Positions 30,172-38,883 of a stretch of 45,677 bases of DNA are shown piece by piece (position 1 is the first letter of the stretch; each line of letters starts with the position of its first letter). The stretch comes from CAYYYA01 sp964487895 (GTDB lineage: Bacteria; Patescibacteriota; Patescibacteriia; UBA1558; 2-01-FULL-52-15), in contig CAZASM010000005.1 in NCBI GenBank assembly GCA_964487895.1, positions 1 through 45,677 on the forward strand. Reading direction: 5' to 3'. Under the pieces are notes generated by a model that worked only from the letters and a program-made list of their open reading frames with translations, searched no databases and was not told the DNA's origin. A program made the position numbers and the translations under genes.

Positions 30172-31573
30172 AAATTAATTTGAATGATTCTAAAATATTT
30201 TTGTATATTGGAATCTCTTTTGTAAATTCAATGTTCCACTGTAAAACAAAATATCTATTTGCATATGGGATATAATACGAATCTACTACATCAAAGGGTT
30301 GCTCCCGCTGATAGACAAAATCATACCCATTAATACTAACTGTTTTGCGTGTATTAAACCTATCCTCACGTTCCACTATTGATGCTGGCATAATTGTCAT
30401 TGTAGGCAACCCAGCTCCAGTTGCCTGATCATTACTAATCGGACCTATTGAAAGTATTTGATTTTCTTTATCTACTATTTTAACTCGCCAATCTTTCGGG
30501 TAGCTAAACGAATACGGATATTGAGGGTTAGCGTAGATCTGCCAATCAGGCTTCTCACTTGTTAGTTGCTGATTAATAAAATGAAATGACGATAATATCA
30601 AATCTATTGTCGGTTCTAAATCGGTAGTACGGGAGATGACATATTGGTTATTACCAGATTTGAAAATTATAGTCGTAGGATGTCTATCCACTAACCTTAA
30701 ATCACTACTTTTATAGACTGTCACTTTCTGGCCATCAAGGAGAGATGTTTCTTTCTTACCGATCGTAAATGGGTCCGAGTTAAAAGCTGATCCGGGTTCA
30801 TAAGAATTAGGATCGTATTTATCGATACTAAATCCGCTAGAACAAACATACCACTGACATTCTTCTATGGGGACAATATTCACGCCACTTGTGGTAGGTA
30901 TAACTTTCCACTTATCAGACGGGTATTGAAAACTATAGCCCGCTTCTTTATTGACATAGGTTGTCCAGCTCGCCACTGAATCTGTGAATTTGAAGGTTGA
31001 AATTAAGGCATTAAAATCAACATCTGTTAAATCTTCGCCTTGACGCAATTCATAAACTACAGTTCCCTTGGCGACGAGCACGACTTTATTTGAGACTGAC
31101 GTAGGATCAAGATAAGAAATCGTATCAGGAATACCAGTTATCTTCTCTCCCTCTATTCCATCAACAATAAATGGTTTTCGCTTAATCTTTTCCATCTCAA
31201 CCGGATGAATACGGCGATAGGCTTCCAGAGCAGATTCGTTCCCTGTACGAGGATATACGCCCACACGAAATTTGGTAAAAGTGTTTGAAGCTGAATTACT
31301 ACCTGATCCAGGGATCTGATAGGTCAAACCATAATATGGATAACTTTGTTGTCCAGAACCAACCCCACCTGTAATCATATACCATTGCGGATATTGATAG
31401 CTAAACCAATATTTGGCGCTTGTAAAGGTATTAAGAGGTTCAACTTTGGCCGAAGGATTATTGAGACCAGACGTCACTACAATCGAATAAGCAAATAAAA
31501 TAATAGACCCCAATAACAAAAAACCAACGATGATAAACAAAACTGAATAGAGACGATCTTTGGGACTCAACAT
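30170..31573 (-). CDS. Membrane-anchored protein with three PsbP-like repeats
   Basis: 467 aa. A basic N-terminus and one membrane span (about 12-35) anchor an outer-facing part with three related domains, each opening with a Tyr/Phe-rich strand: YWFSYQYPQWYM (about 54), YSFQYPSDKWKV (about 216) and YSFSYPKDWRV (about 351). This is the start of PsbP/Mog1-like alpha-beta domains, common in CPR surface proteins. Each domain ends with a helix like ILSSFHFI or ILESFKLI. Function unknown; binding at the cell surface is inferred. Base composition is AT-rich. Confidence 0.75.
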   Translation of the reverse strand: MLSPKDRLYSVLFIIVGFLLLGSIILFAYSIVVTSGLNNPSAKVEPLNTFTSAKYWFSYQYPQWYMITGGVGSGQQSYPYYGLTYQIPGSGSNSASNTFTKFRVGVYPRTGNESALEAYRRIHPVEMEKIKRKPFIVDGIEGEKITGIPDTISYLDPTSVSNKVVLVAKGTVVYELRQGEDLTDVDFNALISTFKFTDSVASWTTYVNKEAGYSFQYPSDKWKVIPTTSGVNIVPIEECQWYVCSSGFSIDKYDPNSYEPGSAFNSDPFTIGKKETSLLDGQKVTVYKSSDLRLVDRHPTTIIFKSGNNQYVISRTTDLEPTIDLILSSFHFINQQLTSEKPDWQIYANPQYPYSFSYPKDWRVKIVDKENQILSIGPISNDQATGAGLPTMTIMPASIVEREDRFNTRKTVSINGYDFVYQREQPFDVVDSYYIPYANRYFVLQWNIEFTKEIPIYKNILESFKLI

Positions 31574-31616
31574 AATTAAATCATTAATACTAACACGCTA
31601 AGTATAGTCCGTGTAA

Positions 31617-31647
31617 CAAAATAGGACAACCGTTTGGTTGCCCTATT
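31617..31647 (-). terminator. Terminator of the ATP synthase operon
   Basis: AATAGGACAACC pairs with GGTTGCCCTATT over GTTT, one mismatch; the minus strand continues TTTTG. It follows the atpC stop by about 6 bp. Confidence 0.85.
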
Positions 31648-31653
31648 AGATTA

Positions 31654-32097
31654 TTATGCTTGTTCTTCTCTTTTAATCCTGATTCCGCGATCTTTAAACC
31701 GACGCAATACTTTAATCTTCGACGTCTCACGCTCAATCAAAGCACGGAGCATTTCATAATTATGATCGTGGACTTCAGTTGTTTCGAGTGCCTTCTCTGC
31801 TCGTTCAATCGCTTCTTTAACCTTCGTCTCATCAATCTCATCCGCCATATGCGCTGCATCAGCCAAAACAGTGATACCGTCAGGCGTTACTTCCACGAAA
31901 CCACCTTCCACAGAGATTAACACATCTCCTTCGTCAGCTTTAGCCTCGATGGCACCAGCAGAGATCATACTAATCAAAGGAATATGGTGCGGCAAAACAG
32001 TAACCTCACCTTGAGGAGTTGGGAGACTGATTTGAGAGACTTCTCCGTCGTGAAGAATTCTATTCGGAGTAACGATTTTTAAATGGAGTTTATTCAT
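31654..32097 (-). CDS. atpC: ATP synthase epsilon subunit
   Basis: 147 aa, usual length. N-terminal beta sandwich (LHLKIVTPNRILHDGEVSQISLPTPQGEVTVLPHHIPL typical opening) and C-terminal helical hairpin (about 90-147). Central-stalk subunit that regulates F1. Last gene of the atp operon, followed by a terminator. The gap to atpD contains the palindrome at 32121. Confidence 0.95.
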   Translation of the reverse strand: MNKLHLKIVTPNRILHDGEVSQISLPTPQGEVTVLPHHIPLISMISAGAIEAKADEGDVLISVEGGFVEVTPDGITVLADAAHMADEIDETKVKEAIERAEKALETTEVHDHNYEMLRALIERETSKIKVLRRFKDRGIRIKREEQA

Positions 32098-32120
32098 AAG
32101 TGTATCATTACCTCCCCGCG

Positions 32121-32141
32121 CCCCTCCTTAGCAAGGAGGGG
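32121..32141. repeat. CCCCTCCTT palindrome between atpD and atpC
   Basis: CCCCTCCTT (32121-32129), AGC, AAGGAGGGG (32133-32141): a perfect 9-bp stem. No T-run; a dispersed palindrome or RNA-stability hairpin. Confidence 0.75.
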
Positions 32142-32166
32142 AAAATTGCGGTAGAAGCTTTCGGTT

Positions 32167-33534
32167 TTAATTTCCAACCTCGTCAATGCTACCAACCATG
32201 TAGAAAGCTTGCTCTGGTTTATCATCGTGTTTACCTTCTAAGATTTCACTGAAAGCGCGAATCGTTTCATCTAACGTGACATATTTACCAGAACGACCCG
32301 TGAACTGCTCAGCCACGAAAAATGGTTGTGATAAAAATTTCTGAATCTTACGTGCGCGAGCTACAAGTATTTTGTCGTCATCAGACAACTCATCAATTCC
32401 AAGAATAGCAATGATATCTTGCAAATCTTTGTAGCGCTGTAACACCTGCTGTACACCACGAGCTACACGATAGTGCTCAGGACCGACTATCTCAGGATCG
32501 AGAATAACTGAGCTAGAATCCAGCGGATCTACAGCGGGGTAAATAGCTAACTCGGATAACGCGCGAGATAGTACAACAGTAGAATCCAAATGAGCAAAAG
32601 TTGTAGCAGGAGCCGGATCAGTCAGATCGTCTGCTGGTACATAGACTGCTTGGACAGAAGTGATTGAACCTTTGCTCGTTGAGGTGATACGTTCTTGCAA
32701 CTGACCCATCTCTGTCGCTAATGTCGGCTGATAACCGACCGCTGATGGCATACGACCAAGTAAGGCAGAAACTTCAGAACCTGCTTGAGTGAAACGGAAA
32801 ATATTATCGATGAAAAGTAACACATCTTTGCTCTGAGCATCACGGAAATATTCTGCCATAGTCAACCCTGTGAGAGCAATTCGCTGACGAGCTCCAGGTG
32901 GTTCATTCATTTGGCCGAAAACAAGTGTAGTATTTTTCAACACTCCTGACTCTTTCATTTCATGATAGAGATCATTACCTTCACGCGTACGCTCTCCCAC
33001 TCCGGCGAAGACTGAGAAACCACCATGCTCAGCTGCGATGTTACGAATTAATTCTTGAATCACGACTGTCTTACCAACTCCAGCACCACCGAAGAGACCA
33101 ACCTTACCACCTTTGACGAAAGGACAGATCAGATCAATGACCTTGATACCAGTTTCGAAAATTTCAGATTTTGTAGACTGCTCAGTCAGATCAGGCGCTG
33201 GACGATGAATTGGCCAATGCTCTTTAGTTGTAACTTGCTCTTTACCATCAATTGGTTGACCAAGAACGTTAAACATCCGTCCCAAAGTTTCTTCGCCTAC
33301 TGGAACTAAGATGCCTTTACCAGTATCACGTACTTCCACGCCACGTGCCAACCCATCAGTTGGACCCATAGCTACAGCGCGCACTGCTAGACCACCGAGA
33401 TGTTTTTGTACTTCAGCAACCAAAACTGCTTCACCCAAAGTAATCTCCAAGGCATTATTAATAGCTGGCAGTTCTGTTTCAAACTGCACATCGATAATCG
33501 GTCCAATAATCTTTTTTACTTTTCCTTTGTTCAT
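32167..33534 (-). CDS. atpD: ATP synthase beta subunit
   Basis: 455 aa catalytic F1 subunit. P-loop GGAGVGKTVVIQELI, GERTREGNDLYHEM, the Walker B stretch VLLFIDNIFRFTQAGSE, and the ALLGRMPSAVGYQPTL signature. Strongly conserved; forms the alpha3-beta3 ring with AtpA. Confidence 0.98.
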   Translation of the reverse strand: MNKGKVKKIIGPIIDVQFETELPAINNALEITLGEAVLVAEVQKHLGGLAVRAVAMGPTDGLARGVEVRDTGKGILVPVGEETLGRMFNVLGQPIDGKEQVTTKEHWPIHRPAPDLTEQSTKSEIFETGIKVIDLICPFVKGGKVGLFGGAGVGKTVVIQELIRNIAAEHGGFSVFAGVGERTREGNDLYHEMKESGVLKNTTLVFGQMNEPPGARQRIALTGLTMAEYFRDAQSKDVLLFIDNIFRFTQAGSEVSALLGRMPSAVGYQPTLATEMGQLQERITSTSKGSITSVQAVYVPADDLTDPAPATTFAHLDSTVVLSRALSELAIYPAVDPLDSSSVILDPEIVGPEHYRVARGVQQVLQRYKDLQDIIAILGIDELSDDDKILVARARKIQKFLSQPFFVAEQFTGRSGKYVTLDETIRAFSEILEGKHDDKPEQAFYMVGSIDEVGN

Positions 33535-33572
33535 GTTGTTAATTTAATTCAAACTTTAATTTATAAAAACTA

Positions 33573-34478
33573 CTAGTTGCTTAGTCCTTCTGCTCCCGCT
33601 GAAATCTCCGCAATCTCTGCAGTAATACCAGCCTGACGCACACGGTTGAAAGCTAAGGTTAAACTATCAATCATCTCAGCTGCGGCGTCACTAGCATTAC
33701 GCATCGACATCATCCGAGCTGAATGTTCGGAAGCTTCGGATTCCAAAACCATCTGATACATTTGAACTTCAACTAAACGAACTAACGCTGCCTCCATAAC
33801 AGAATCGATCGATGGCTCAAAAAGGTATTCTGAAAAATTTTGCTTCTGACGCTTCGTATCATCCTTATCAATACGACCAAGGAAGCGACTAGGTTTAACC
33901 AAAGGTAACAAGTGTCGGACTCGAGGCTCTTGACGTAAGCTAGAATGAAAGTGGGTGTAGGCAACTACTACTTCATCATATTTCTTATCGATGAATCCTT
34001 GGATCAAATGTTGCGATAATGGCACGATATCGGCCACCTCATCAGTAATATCATCTTTAGGATAATCAGCCGAGACATTCATTCTGTTTGAACTGAGACT
34101 TTGAGCCGCCTTCTTACCGAAAGTGATAAAATCAATAACGATATCTTCTCCCCAACCTTCTTTTTCCAACAACTTTTTCACTTTCGCAATCACCTGCAGA
34201 TTAAACCCACCGCATAAACCACGATTACTACCAATTACTAAGACGCCAACTTTTTTTACTGGACGTTCTAATAATAATGGGTGAGCCTCCTTATCAACAC
34301 GCTTGACCAAATTCAAGACTAAAGTCCAAGCTAGATCAGCGTAGGTGCGACTAGCTAGCACACGTTCGACTGCTTTGCGCATTTTGCTAGCCGAAACCAA
34401 CTCCATCGCTTTAGTAATTTTTTTGGTATTACCGACAGATTTGATACGGCGTTTGATGTCTCGTGTTTGGGCGGGCAT
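33573..34478 (-). CDS. atpG: ATP synthase gamma subunit
   Basis: 301 aa, usual length. N-terminal TRDIKRRIKSVGNTKKITKAMELVSASKM and C-terminal helix with SEHSARMMSMRNASDAAAEMI, the coiled-coil rotor parts. Middle domain has GSNRGLCGGFN. Separated from atpA by an 80-bp fold-back repeat. Confidence 0.97.
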   Translation of the reverse strand: MPAQTRDIKRRIKSVGNTKKITKAMELVSASKMRKAVERVLASRTYADLAWTLVLNLVKRVDKEAHPLLLERPVKKVGVLVIGSNRGLCGGFNLQVIAKVKKLLEKEGWGEDIVIDFITFGKKAAQSLSSNRMNVSADYPKDDITDEVADIVPLSQHLIQGFIDKKYDEVVVAYTHFHSSLRQEPRVRHLLPLVKPSRFLGRIDKDDTKRQKQNFSEYLFEPSIDSVMEAALVRLVEVQMYQMVLESEASEHSARMMSMRNASDAAAEMIDSLTLAFNRVRQAGITAEIAEISAGAEGLSN

Positions 34479-34479
34479 T

Positions 34480-34560
34480 TTAGTTTAGTAGTTTGGTAGA
34501 TTGGTAGAGGGGTAGATTAGTAGTTGTCAAGAACTGCTACCAAACTACCAATCTACTTCT
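34480..34560. repeat. GTAGATTGGTAG repeat between atpA and atpG
   Basis: GTAGTTTGGTAGATTGGTAG words on the left face CTACCAAACTACCAATCTAC on the right around TTGTCAAGAAC; could form a long mRNA hairpin inside the operon. Confidence 0.75.
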
Positions 34561-36063
34561 CTACTGACTAATCTCTTTAATCGCTGTTTGTAATTTCACT
34601 TCGTCTTCCTCTGATACTACTCCGCTGGCTGCAATCGATTTCAACAGTTCACCATAATTAGCATCCAAGTGTTCAAATAACTTTTGTTCAAATTCACGTA
34701 CACTCTCAACAGGTACTTCGTCTAATAAACCATTGACGACAGAATAAAAAATAGCTACCTGATGTGGAACAGCAACCGGTTTGTATTGTGGTTGTTTCAA
34801 AATCTCAACAATACGTTTACCGCGACCGATACGTGTCTGAGTCTCAGCGTCAAGATCAGAACCAAATTGCGCAAAGGCTTCTAACTCACGGAACTGCGCC
34901 ATGTCGAGCTTCAACTTACCGGCAACTTTTTTCATCGCTTTAATCTGCGCAGCAGAACCAACGCGTGAAACTGATAAACCGACGTTCACAGCTGGACGGA
35001 AACCTTGGTAGAACAAATCAGCTTCCAAATAAATCTGTCCGTCAGTGATAGAAATAACGTTGGTAGGAATATAAGCTGAGCCGTCACCAGCCTGTGTTTC
35101 GATGATTGGTAAAGCAGTCAATGAACCGCCACCGTTTTCTTTGTTGACGCGAGCTGAACGTTCGAGTAAACGAGAATGTAAATAGAAAATATCCCCAGGA
35201 TAAGCTTCGCGTCCTGGTGGTCGACGTAGAAGCAAAGAAATCTCGCGGTAGGCTACAGCTTGTTTGGAAAGATCATCGTAAATAATCAAGACATCTTTAC
35301 CATGCTCCATGAAGTACTCAGCCATGGCACAACCAGCATACGGCGCGATGAAAGACATCGCAGCTGGATCAGAAGCTCCAGCGACAACTACTGTTGTATA
35401 ATCCATTGCACCTGCTTCTTGCAGACGGGCAATGATCTGAGCGATCTTGGATTCTTTCTGACCAATTGCCACGTAGAAACACAAAACCCCGCTATCTTTT
35501 TGGTTTAAAATTGTATCAATAGCAATAGCAGTTTTACCAGTCTGACGATCACCAATAATTAACTCTCGTTGACCGCGACCAATCGGAATCATCGCATCAA
35601 TAGATTTGATACCAGTTTGTAGCGGCACACTGACAGCTTGACGAGTGATGACACCAGGAGCAATACGCTCTACTGGATATGACTCGCTAGTTTTCAAATT
35701 ACCTTTACCATCAATAGCTTGTCCGAGAGCATTAACCACGCGACCGATAACTGCCTCACCAACAGGCACTTCCAATACTTTACCAGTAGAACGTACTGTG
35801 TCGCCTTCTTTCAAATTGGTATATTCACCGAGTAACATGACACCGAGTATGTCTTCTTCGAGGTTCAGTACTACACCATCAACTTTTTTACCATCTTGAC
35901 CTTCGAGCTGGACCATTTCCATCGCCAAAGCTTGTGATAGCCCGGAAACAGTAGCAATACCGTCGCCAATAGTAATAATCTGACCAACCGTTTCTTCAGC
36001 AGCTTCAAATTCAAAACTCTCTAGTTTCTGTTGTAAATTTTTGACTAAATAATCGTATGACAT
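34561..36063 (-). CDS. atpA: ATP synthase alpha subunit
   Basis: 500 aa. P-loop GDRQTGKTAIAID, LIIYDDLSKQAVAYR, and the alpha signature PAVNVGLSVSRVGSAAQ. Non-catalytic nucleotide-binding F1 subunit. ATG at 36063; the 84-bp gap to atpH is another degenerate repeat. Confidence 0.98.
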   Translation of the reverse strand: MSYDYLVKNLQQKLESFEFEAAEETVGQIITIGDGIATVSGLSQALAMEMVQLEGQDGKKVDGVVLNLEEDILGVMLLGEYTNLKEGDTVRSTGKVLEVPVGEAVIGRVVNALGQAIDGKGNLKTSESYPVERIAPGVITRQAVSVPLQTGIKSIDAMIPIGRGQRELIIGDRQTGKTAIAIDTILNQKDSGVLCFYVAIGQKESKIAQIIARLQEAGAMDYTTVVVAGASDPAAMSFIAPYAGCAMAEYFMEHGKDVLIIYDDLSKQAVAYREISLLLRRPPGREAYPGDIFYLHSRLLERSARVNKENGGGSLTALPIIETQAGDGSAYIPTNVISITDGQIYLEADLFYQGFRPAVNVGLSVSRVGSAAQIKAMKKVAGKLKLDMAQFRELEAFAQFGSDLDAETQTRIGRGKRIVEILKQPQYKPVAVPHQVAIFYSVVNGLLDEVPVESVREFEQKLFEHLDANYGELLKSIAASGVVSEEDEVKLQTAIKEISQ

Positions 36064-36147
36064 AGATTAATTGAATAATTGATTAATAGAGTAATTGTTT
36101 AATTGACTAATTGGTAGCACTATGGTTGTTCCAATTAATCGATTATT
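36064..36147. repeat. AATTGATTAATAGAG repeat between atpH and atpA
   Basis: Words of TTAATTGAATAATTGATTAAT type with their complement (CCAATTAATCGATTATTC) to the right; fold-back. Confidence 0.7.
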
Positions 36148-36549
36148 CTACTGCTCAATTAAATGTTGTTTAAGTTCTGCCAGTTGTTTATTAAATGTTA
36201 GGTCTAATTCGGTATCACTTGACTGAATCTTCAGGCCACCAAGGATGGATGTGTCTACTATTTCTTCTATTTGAATTTTTTTGCTGAGCTTCTTTTCGTA
36301 ATTATGGGCAATCTTTTTTATTACATCAGAGTCTAATGGTCTGCGGGTTCGGACTGTGACCAGCTCAATGCCTTCTTTCTCTCGTCGCACCTGCTGTAGT
36401 TTTTGCATAACATTCGGAAGCTTAGATAATGTTCCTTGCTGTTTCAACCAACCAAGGAAGTGGTCAACAATGCCATCGACCTGCTTCGGACTTTTGTCCT
36501 CTGTGGCCAAATATAAACTTTCGGCTAATTGTTTGTCAGAATATTTCAT
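36148..36549 (-). CDS. atpH: ATP synthase delta subunit (short)
   Basis: 133 aa against about 175-180 in the family. It keeps the N-terminal helical part (YSDKQLAESLYLAT) and the C-terminal VDTSILGGLKIQ segment, the family hallmark, so it is a shortened rather than broken copy: the middle helices are reduced. Forms the cap of the peripheral stalk. 2 bp after atpF. Confidence 0.9.
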   Translation of the reverse strand: MKYSDKQLAESLYLATEDKSPKQVDGIVDHFLGWLKQQGTLSKLPNVMQKLQQVRREKEGIELVTVRTRRPLDSDVIKKIAHNYEKKLSKKIQIEEIVDTSILGGLKIQSSDTELDLTFNKQLAELKQHLIEQ

Positions 36550-36551
36550 AA

Positions 36552-37046
36552 CTATAATTTCTTAATCATTTCGTTAATGTATTTCTGATCAGTAGCCTCA
36601 TCTAACTTATGATGCAATATTTTCTCCGTTGCCACAACAATCATCTGCGCTGCTTCGGCCTTAACTGCTTCTAGCATCGCTTGCTTCTCACTCTCAATCT
36701 GAACTTTAGCTTGAGAAACTACTTGAGCTACTTTTTGTTCGGACTCTTTGACAATAGATTCTTTGCGACCTTCAGCTTCACGTCGAGCAGTAGCGATAAT
36801 CTCAGCTGATTGATCCTTAGCTTCTTTGATGGCAGCTTTAGTTGTCGTCGCAGTGGAAGCGATATCTTCTTCAATCTTTTTGGCTTGATCTAAACTTTTG
36901 GCAATCGTGGCACTACGCTCTGTCATGGTCTTTAGTAATGGTTTCAGACCAAAGCGGTAAATAACAAAAAAGACAATAGCAAAATTTACCAGCTGCGCTA
37001 ACATCAACTGCCAGTCTATATGAAATGTTTGGATTAACTCCTCCAT
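36552..37046 (-). CDS. atpF: ATP synthase b subunit
   Basis: 164 aa. One N-terminal membrane span (about 14-32, MLAQLVNFAIVFFVIYRFGL) followed by a long charged coiled coil (about 45-150), as expected for the peripheral stalk. Ends just before atpH. Confidence 0.95.
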   Translation of the reverse strand: MEELIQTFHIDWQLMLAQLVNFAIVFFVIYRFGLKPLLKTMTERSATIAKSLDQAKKIEEDIASTATTTKAAIKEAKDQSAEIIATARREAEGRKESIVKESEQKVAQVVSQAKVQIESEKQAMLEAVKAEAAQMIVVATEKILHHKLDEATDQKYINEMIKKL

Positions 37047-37118
37047 AAATATGTAATTAATAGTTCAATCCTGTATTCCTTAATCATATAGAAAAAGAAA
37101 TACAGTCAAAAATCCCAA

Positions 37119-37331
37119 TTACTTAATACTGAAAGCAATGATCAAGGCGTAAATAGCGATAGCTTCAGCGAAAGCTGAGACCAATAACATCGGTACCAAA
37201 ATCTTACTAGTAGATTCTGGGTTACGACCAATGGATTCCATAGCTTTAGCACCGATTTTACCGATGGCGAGAGCAGGTCCGATAGCGCCAATAGCGATGG
37301 CAAACGCTTTGGCTAGTGGTACAAAGTCCAT
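37119..37331 (-). CDS. atpE: ATP synthase c subunit
   Basis: 70 aa hairpin of two membrane helices with the polar loop R36-N37-P38. The ion-binding carboxylate is E56; the next residue is Ala, not the Ser/Thr of known sodium-binding rings, which argues for proton coupling. It has a good SD (AAGGAG, six bases before ATG), unlike most housekeeping genes here, which fits the many copies of c needed per enzyme. An 18-bp hairpin lies upstream. Confidence 0.97.
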   Translation of the reverse strand: MDFVPLAKAFAIAIGAIGPALAIGKIGAKAMESIGRNPESTSKILVPMLLVSAFAEAIAIYALIIAFSIK

Positions 37332-37408
37332 ACGATTCTCCTTAATAATTCCTTTGGATTGGACTGTTAGTTTTATTTATAGTCCCCTGGGAAATTATCT
37401 TACCTAAT

Positions 37409-37460
37409 TAGCTTGTGATTTGTAACGATCCGTTAGGAAAATGTTACAAATCACAAGCTA
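37409..37460. repeat. 18-bp perfect hairpin between atpB and atpE
   Basis: Two 18-nt arms (37409-37426 and 37443-37460; TAGCTTGTGATTTGTAAC and its reverse complement) around a 16-nt loop. There is no T-run. It starts 6 bp after the atpB stop. Confidence 0.92.
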
Positions 37461-37465
37461 GTCAG

Positions 37466-38347
37466 CTAATGTTCGGCCGAATGGTCTTGTGAAGCGATAG
37501 TAAAGTACACCAAGGTTAGAATGGCAAAGATCAGAGCCTGGATTAGACCAACGACAACTTCTAAAAACATGAAAGGAATCGGTAAAATGAAAGCGAAAAT
37601 AGTTGCCATCGCCATCAATAAGACTTCTCCAGCGAAAATATTACCAAATAATCGAAAGGACAGAGAAGCTACTTTAGCAAATTCTCCAATAATTTCAATC
37701 AACCCGACAAAAAAGTTTATCGGGTTAACAATAATTGCAGCTTTATTATGTCGCATATCAGCTGGAATCGCTATCAAAGTTTTCAGATTAATAAACTTAT
37801 TGAAATACTTCCAACCACCGACAATCATAATACCAAAGACATTAGCCGCAATGACAGAAAACAAAGCCAAAGCTAAAGTTGTGTTGACATCAGCGGTAGC
37901 CCCGCGCAAGAATGGCACAAAGATTCTATGCCCTTCTGATAGTTCCACGAATCCAATCGAGCCAACACCTGGTAACAATCCCAGCCAATTATTAATTAAA
38001 ACGAATAAGAAAATAGAAAAAACCAAAGGAAATACTTTGGTAGTGATACGACGATCATTAGTCACTGAGTCAGCTAGATTCATGGCACCTTCAACAACAA
38101 CTTCAGCGACATTTTGTAACTGACCTGGAATTTTCTTGATTTTCGCTTTCAGAACTAAGCTCAAAGCTAAAAGAATAAACAGAGCTAACCAAGAATTAAG
38201 TAAAGAATTAGTAATAGTGAAACTACCAATGTGAGCTATCGGCTCAGCAAAGATAGTGGTCTCATGTTGAATTTCTGTTGTGACAGCTTCTCCAGTGACC
38301 ACACCAGCTTCAGTTGTTACTTTATTTTGTTCCGCTTCCAGACTCAT
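37466..38347 (-). CDS. atpB: ATP synthase a subunit
   Basis: 293 aa from ATG at 38347 (MSLEAEQ...). A farther upstream in-frame start would extend deep into the atpI gene and lacks support; 38347 still overlaps it by 26 bp. Five or six membrane spans; the conserved helix FAKVASLSFRLFGNIFAGEVLL carries the essential Arg. Final helix GLIQALIFAILTLVYFTIA. Stator channel subunit with AtpE. Confidence 0.95.
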   Translation of the reverse strand: MSLEAEQNKVTTEAGVVTGEAVTTEIQHETTIFAEPIAHIGSFTITNSLLNSWLALFILLALSLVLKAKIKKIPGQLQNVAEVVVEGAMNLADSVTNDRRITTKVFPLVFSIFLFVLINNWLGLLPGVGSIGFVELSEGHRIFVPFLRGATADVNTTLALALFSVIAANVFGIMIVGGWKYFNKFINLKTLIAIPADMRHNKAAIIVNPINFFVGLIEIIGEFAKVASLSFRLFGNIFAGEVLLMAMATIFAFILPIPFMFLEVVVGLIQALIFAILTLVYFTIASQDHSAEH

Positions 38348-38603
38348 GATTGTTTTTATCTTGATCTTCTTGTTGTAAATAATTTTGCGCCATGCGAATA
38401 ATACCAAATAAGGTGACGGCGAAAGCTAAAGCCATGGCTGAAATAAATATCCACGGGGCTGTCTGAAACTGAGTATCCAAGGCTTGCCCACCAAAAACAG
38501 CTAGTAAAGCTGGGATGACAATCCAAGCCGTAGCTGTGCCACCAACTTCTAAGGCGATAGCGTAATTACTTTTGGTCGCTTTTGGTGGAACTGATTCAGT
38601 CAT
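38322..38603 (-). CDS. AtpI/AtpZ-like protein
   Basis: 93 aa from ATG at 38603 (MTESVPPKA...); the TTG at 38615 is possible but lies in the leader hairpin region. Two membrane spans (about 27-45 and 56-78), GGTATAWIVIPALLAVFGGQALDTQF followed by WIFISAMALAFAVTLFGIIRM, fit the small AtpI/AtpZ family that assists c-ring assembly. First gene of the atp operon, overlapping atpB. Confidence 0.82.
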   Translation of the reverse strand: MTESVPPKATKSNYAIALEVGGTATAWIVIPALLAVFGGQALDTQFQTAPWIFISAMALAFAVTLFGIIRMAQNYLQQEDQDKNNHESGSGTK

Positions 38604-38613
38604 AAAATAATTC

Positions 38614-38634
38614 AAAAATGACTTCTAAAAGTCA
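38614..38634 (-). promoter_or_regulatory. Attenuator-like hairpin in the atp leader
   Basis: TGACTT (38619-38624) pairs with AAGTCA (38629-38634); the minus strand then reads TTTTT, just before the atpI start. The stem is only six to seven bp. Confidence 0.4.
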
Positions 38635-38649
38635 CTTCCGAGCGCCATT

Positions 38650-38678
38650 AGTATAGAGGAAAAAGCCAAAAGAATCAA
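38650..38678 (-). promoter_or_regulatory. Promoter of the atp operon
   Basis: Minus strand TTGATT (38673-38678), 17-bp spacer, TATACT (38650-38655). Confidence 0.75.
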
Positions 38679-38707
38679 TATGTTTTTTTGACCACCAGAA
38701 ATAGAGT

Positions 38708-38745
38708 AATTTGCTAGTATAATTTTAGGCTAATATTAGCAAATT
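38708..38745. promoter_or_regulatory. Palindrome between two divergent promoters
   Basis: AATTTGCTA (38708-38716) and TAGCAAATT (38737-38745), plus inner TAT/ATA pairs. It lies midway between the atp and LysM-gene promoters; an operator or insulator is possible. Confidence 0.6.
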
Positions 38746-38759
38746 TATTGTTCTAGCTA

Positions 38760-38788
38760 TTGACATATTTGCATATATATGCTATTAT
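38760..38788 (+). promoter_or_regulatory. Promoter of the LysM gene
   Basis: TTGACA (38760-38765), 17-bp spacer ending TGC, TATTAT (38783-38788). Confidence 0.85.
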
Positions 38789-38883
38789 TTTATATTACTT
38801 AGCTACCCAGCTGGGTACACCTTTAACAAAAAATCTAAGCACTCCGCCTAGATTCATCTAACCCTTAATGGAGGTTACAGAAC

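Noticed and set aside
37521..38123. Plus-strand ORF of 200 codons opposite atpB
   Set aside because: A Lys/Ile/Thr-rich shadow of a secure atpB gene with no SD or promoter.
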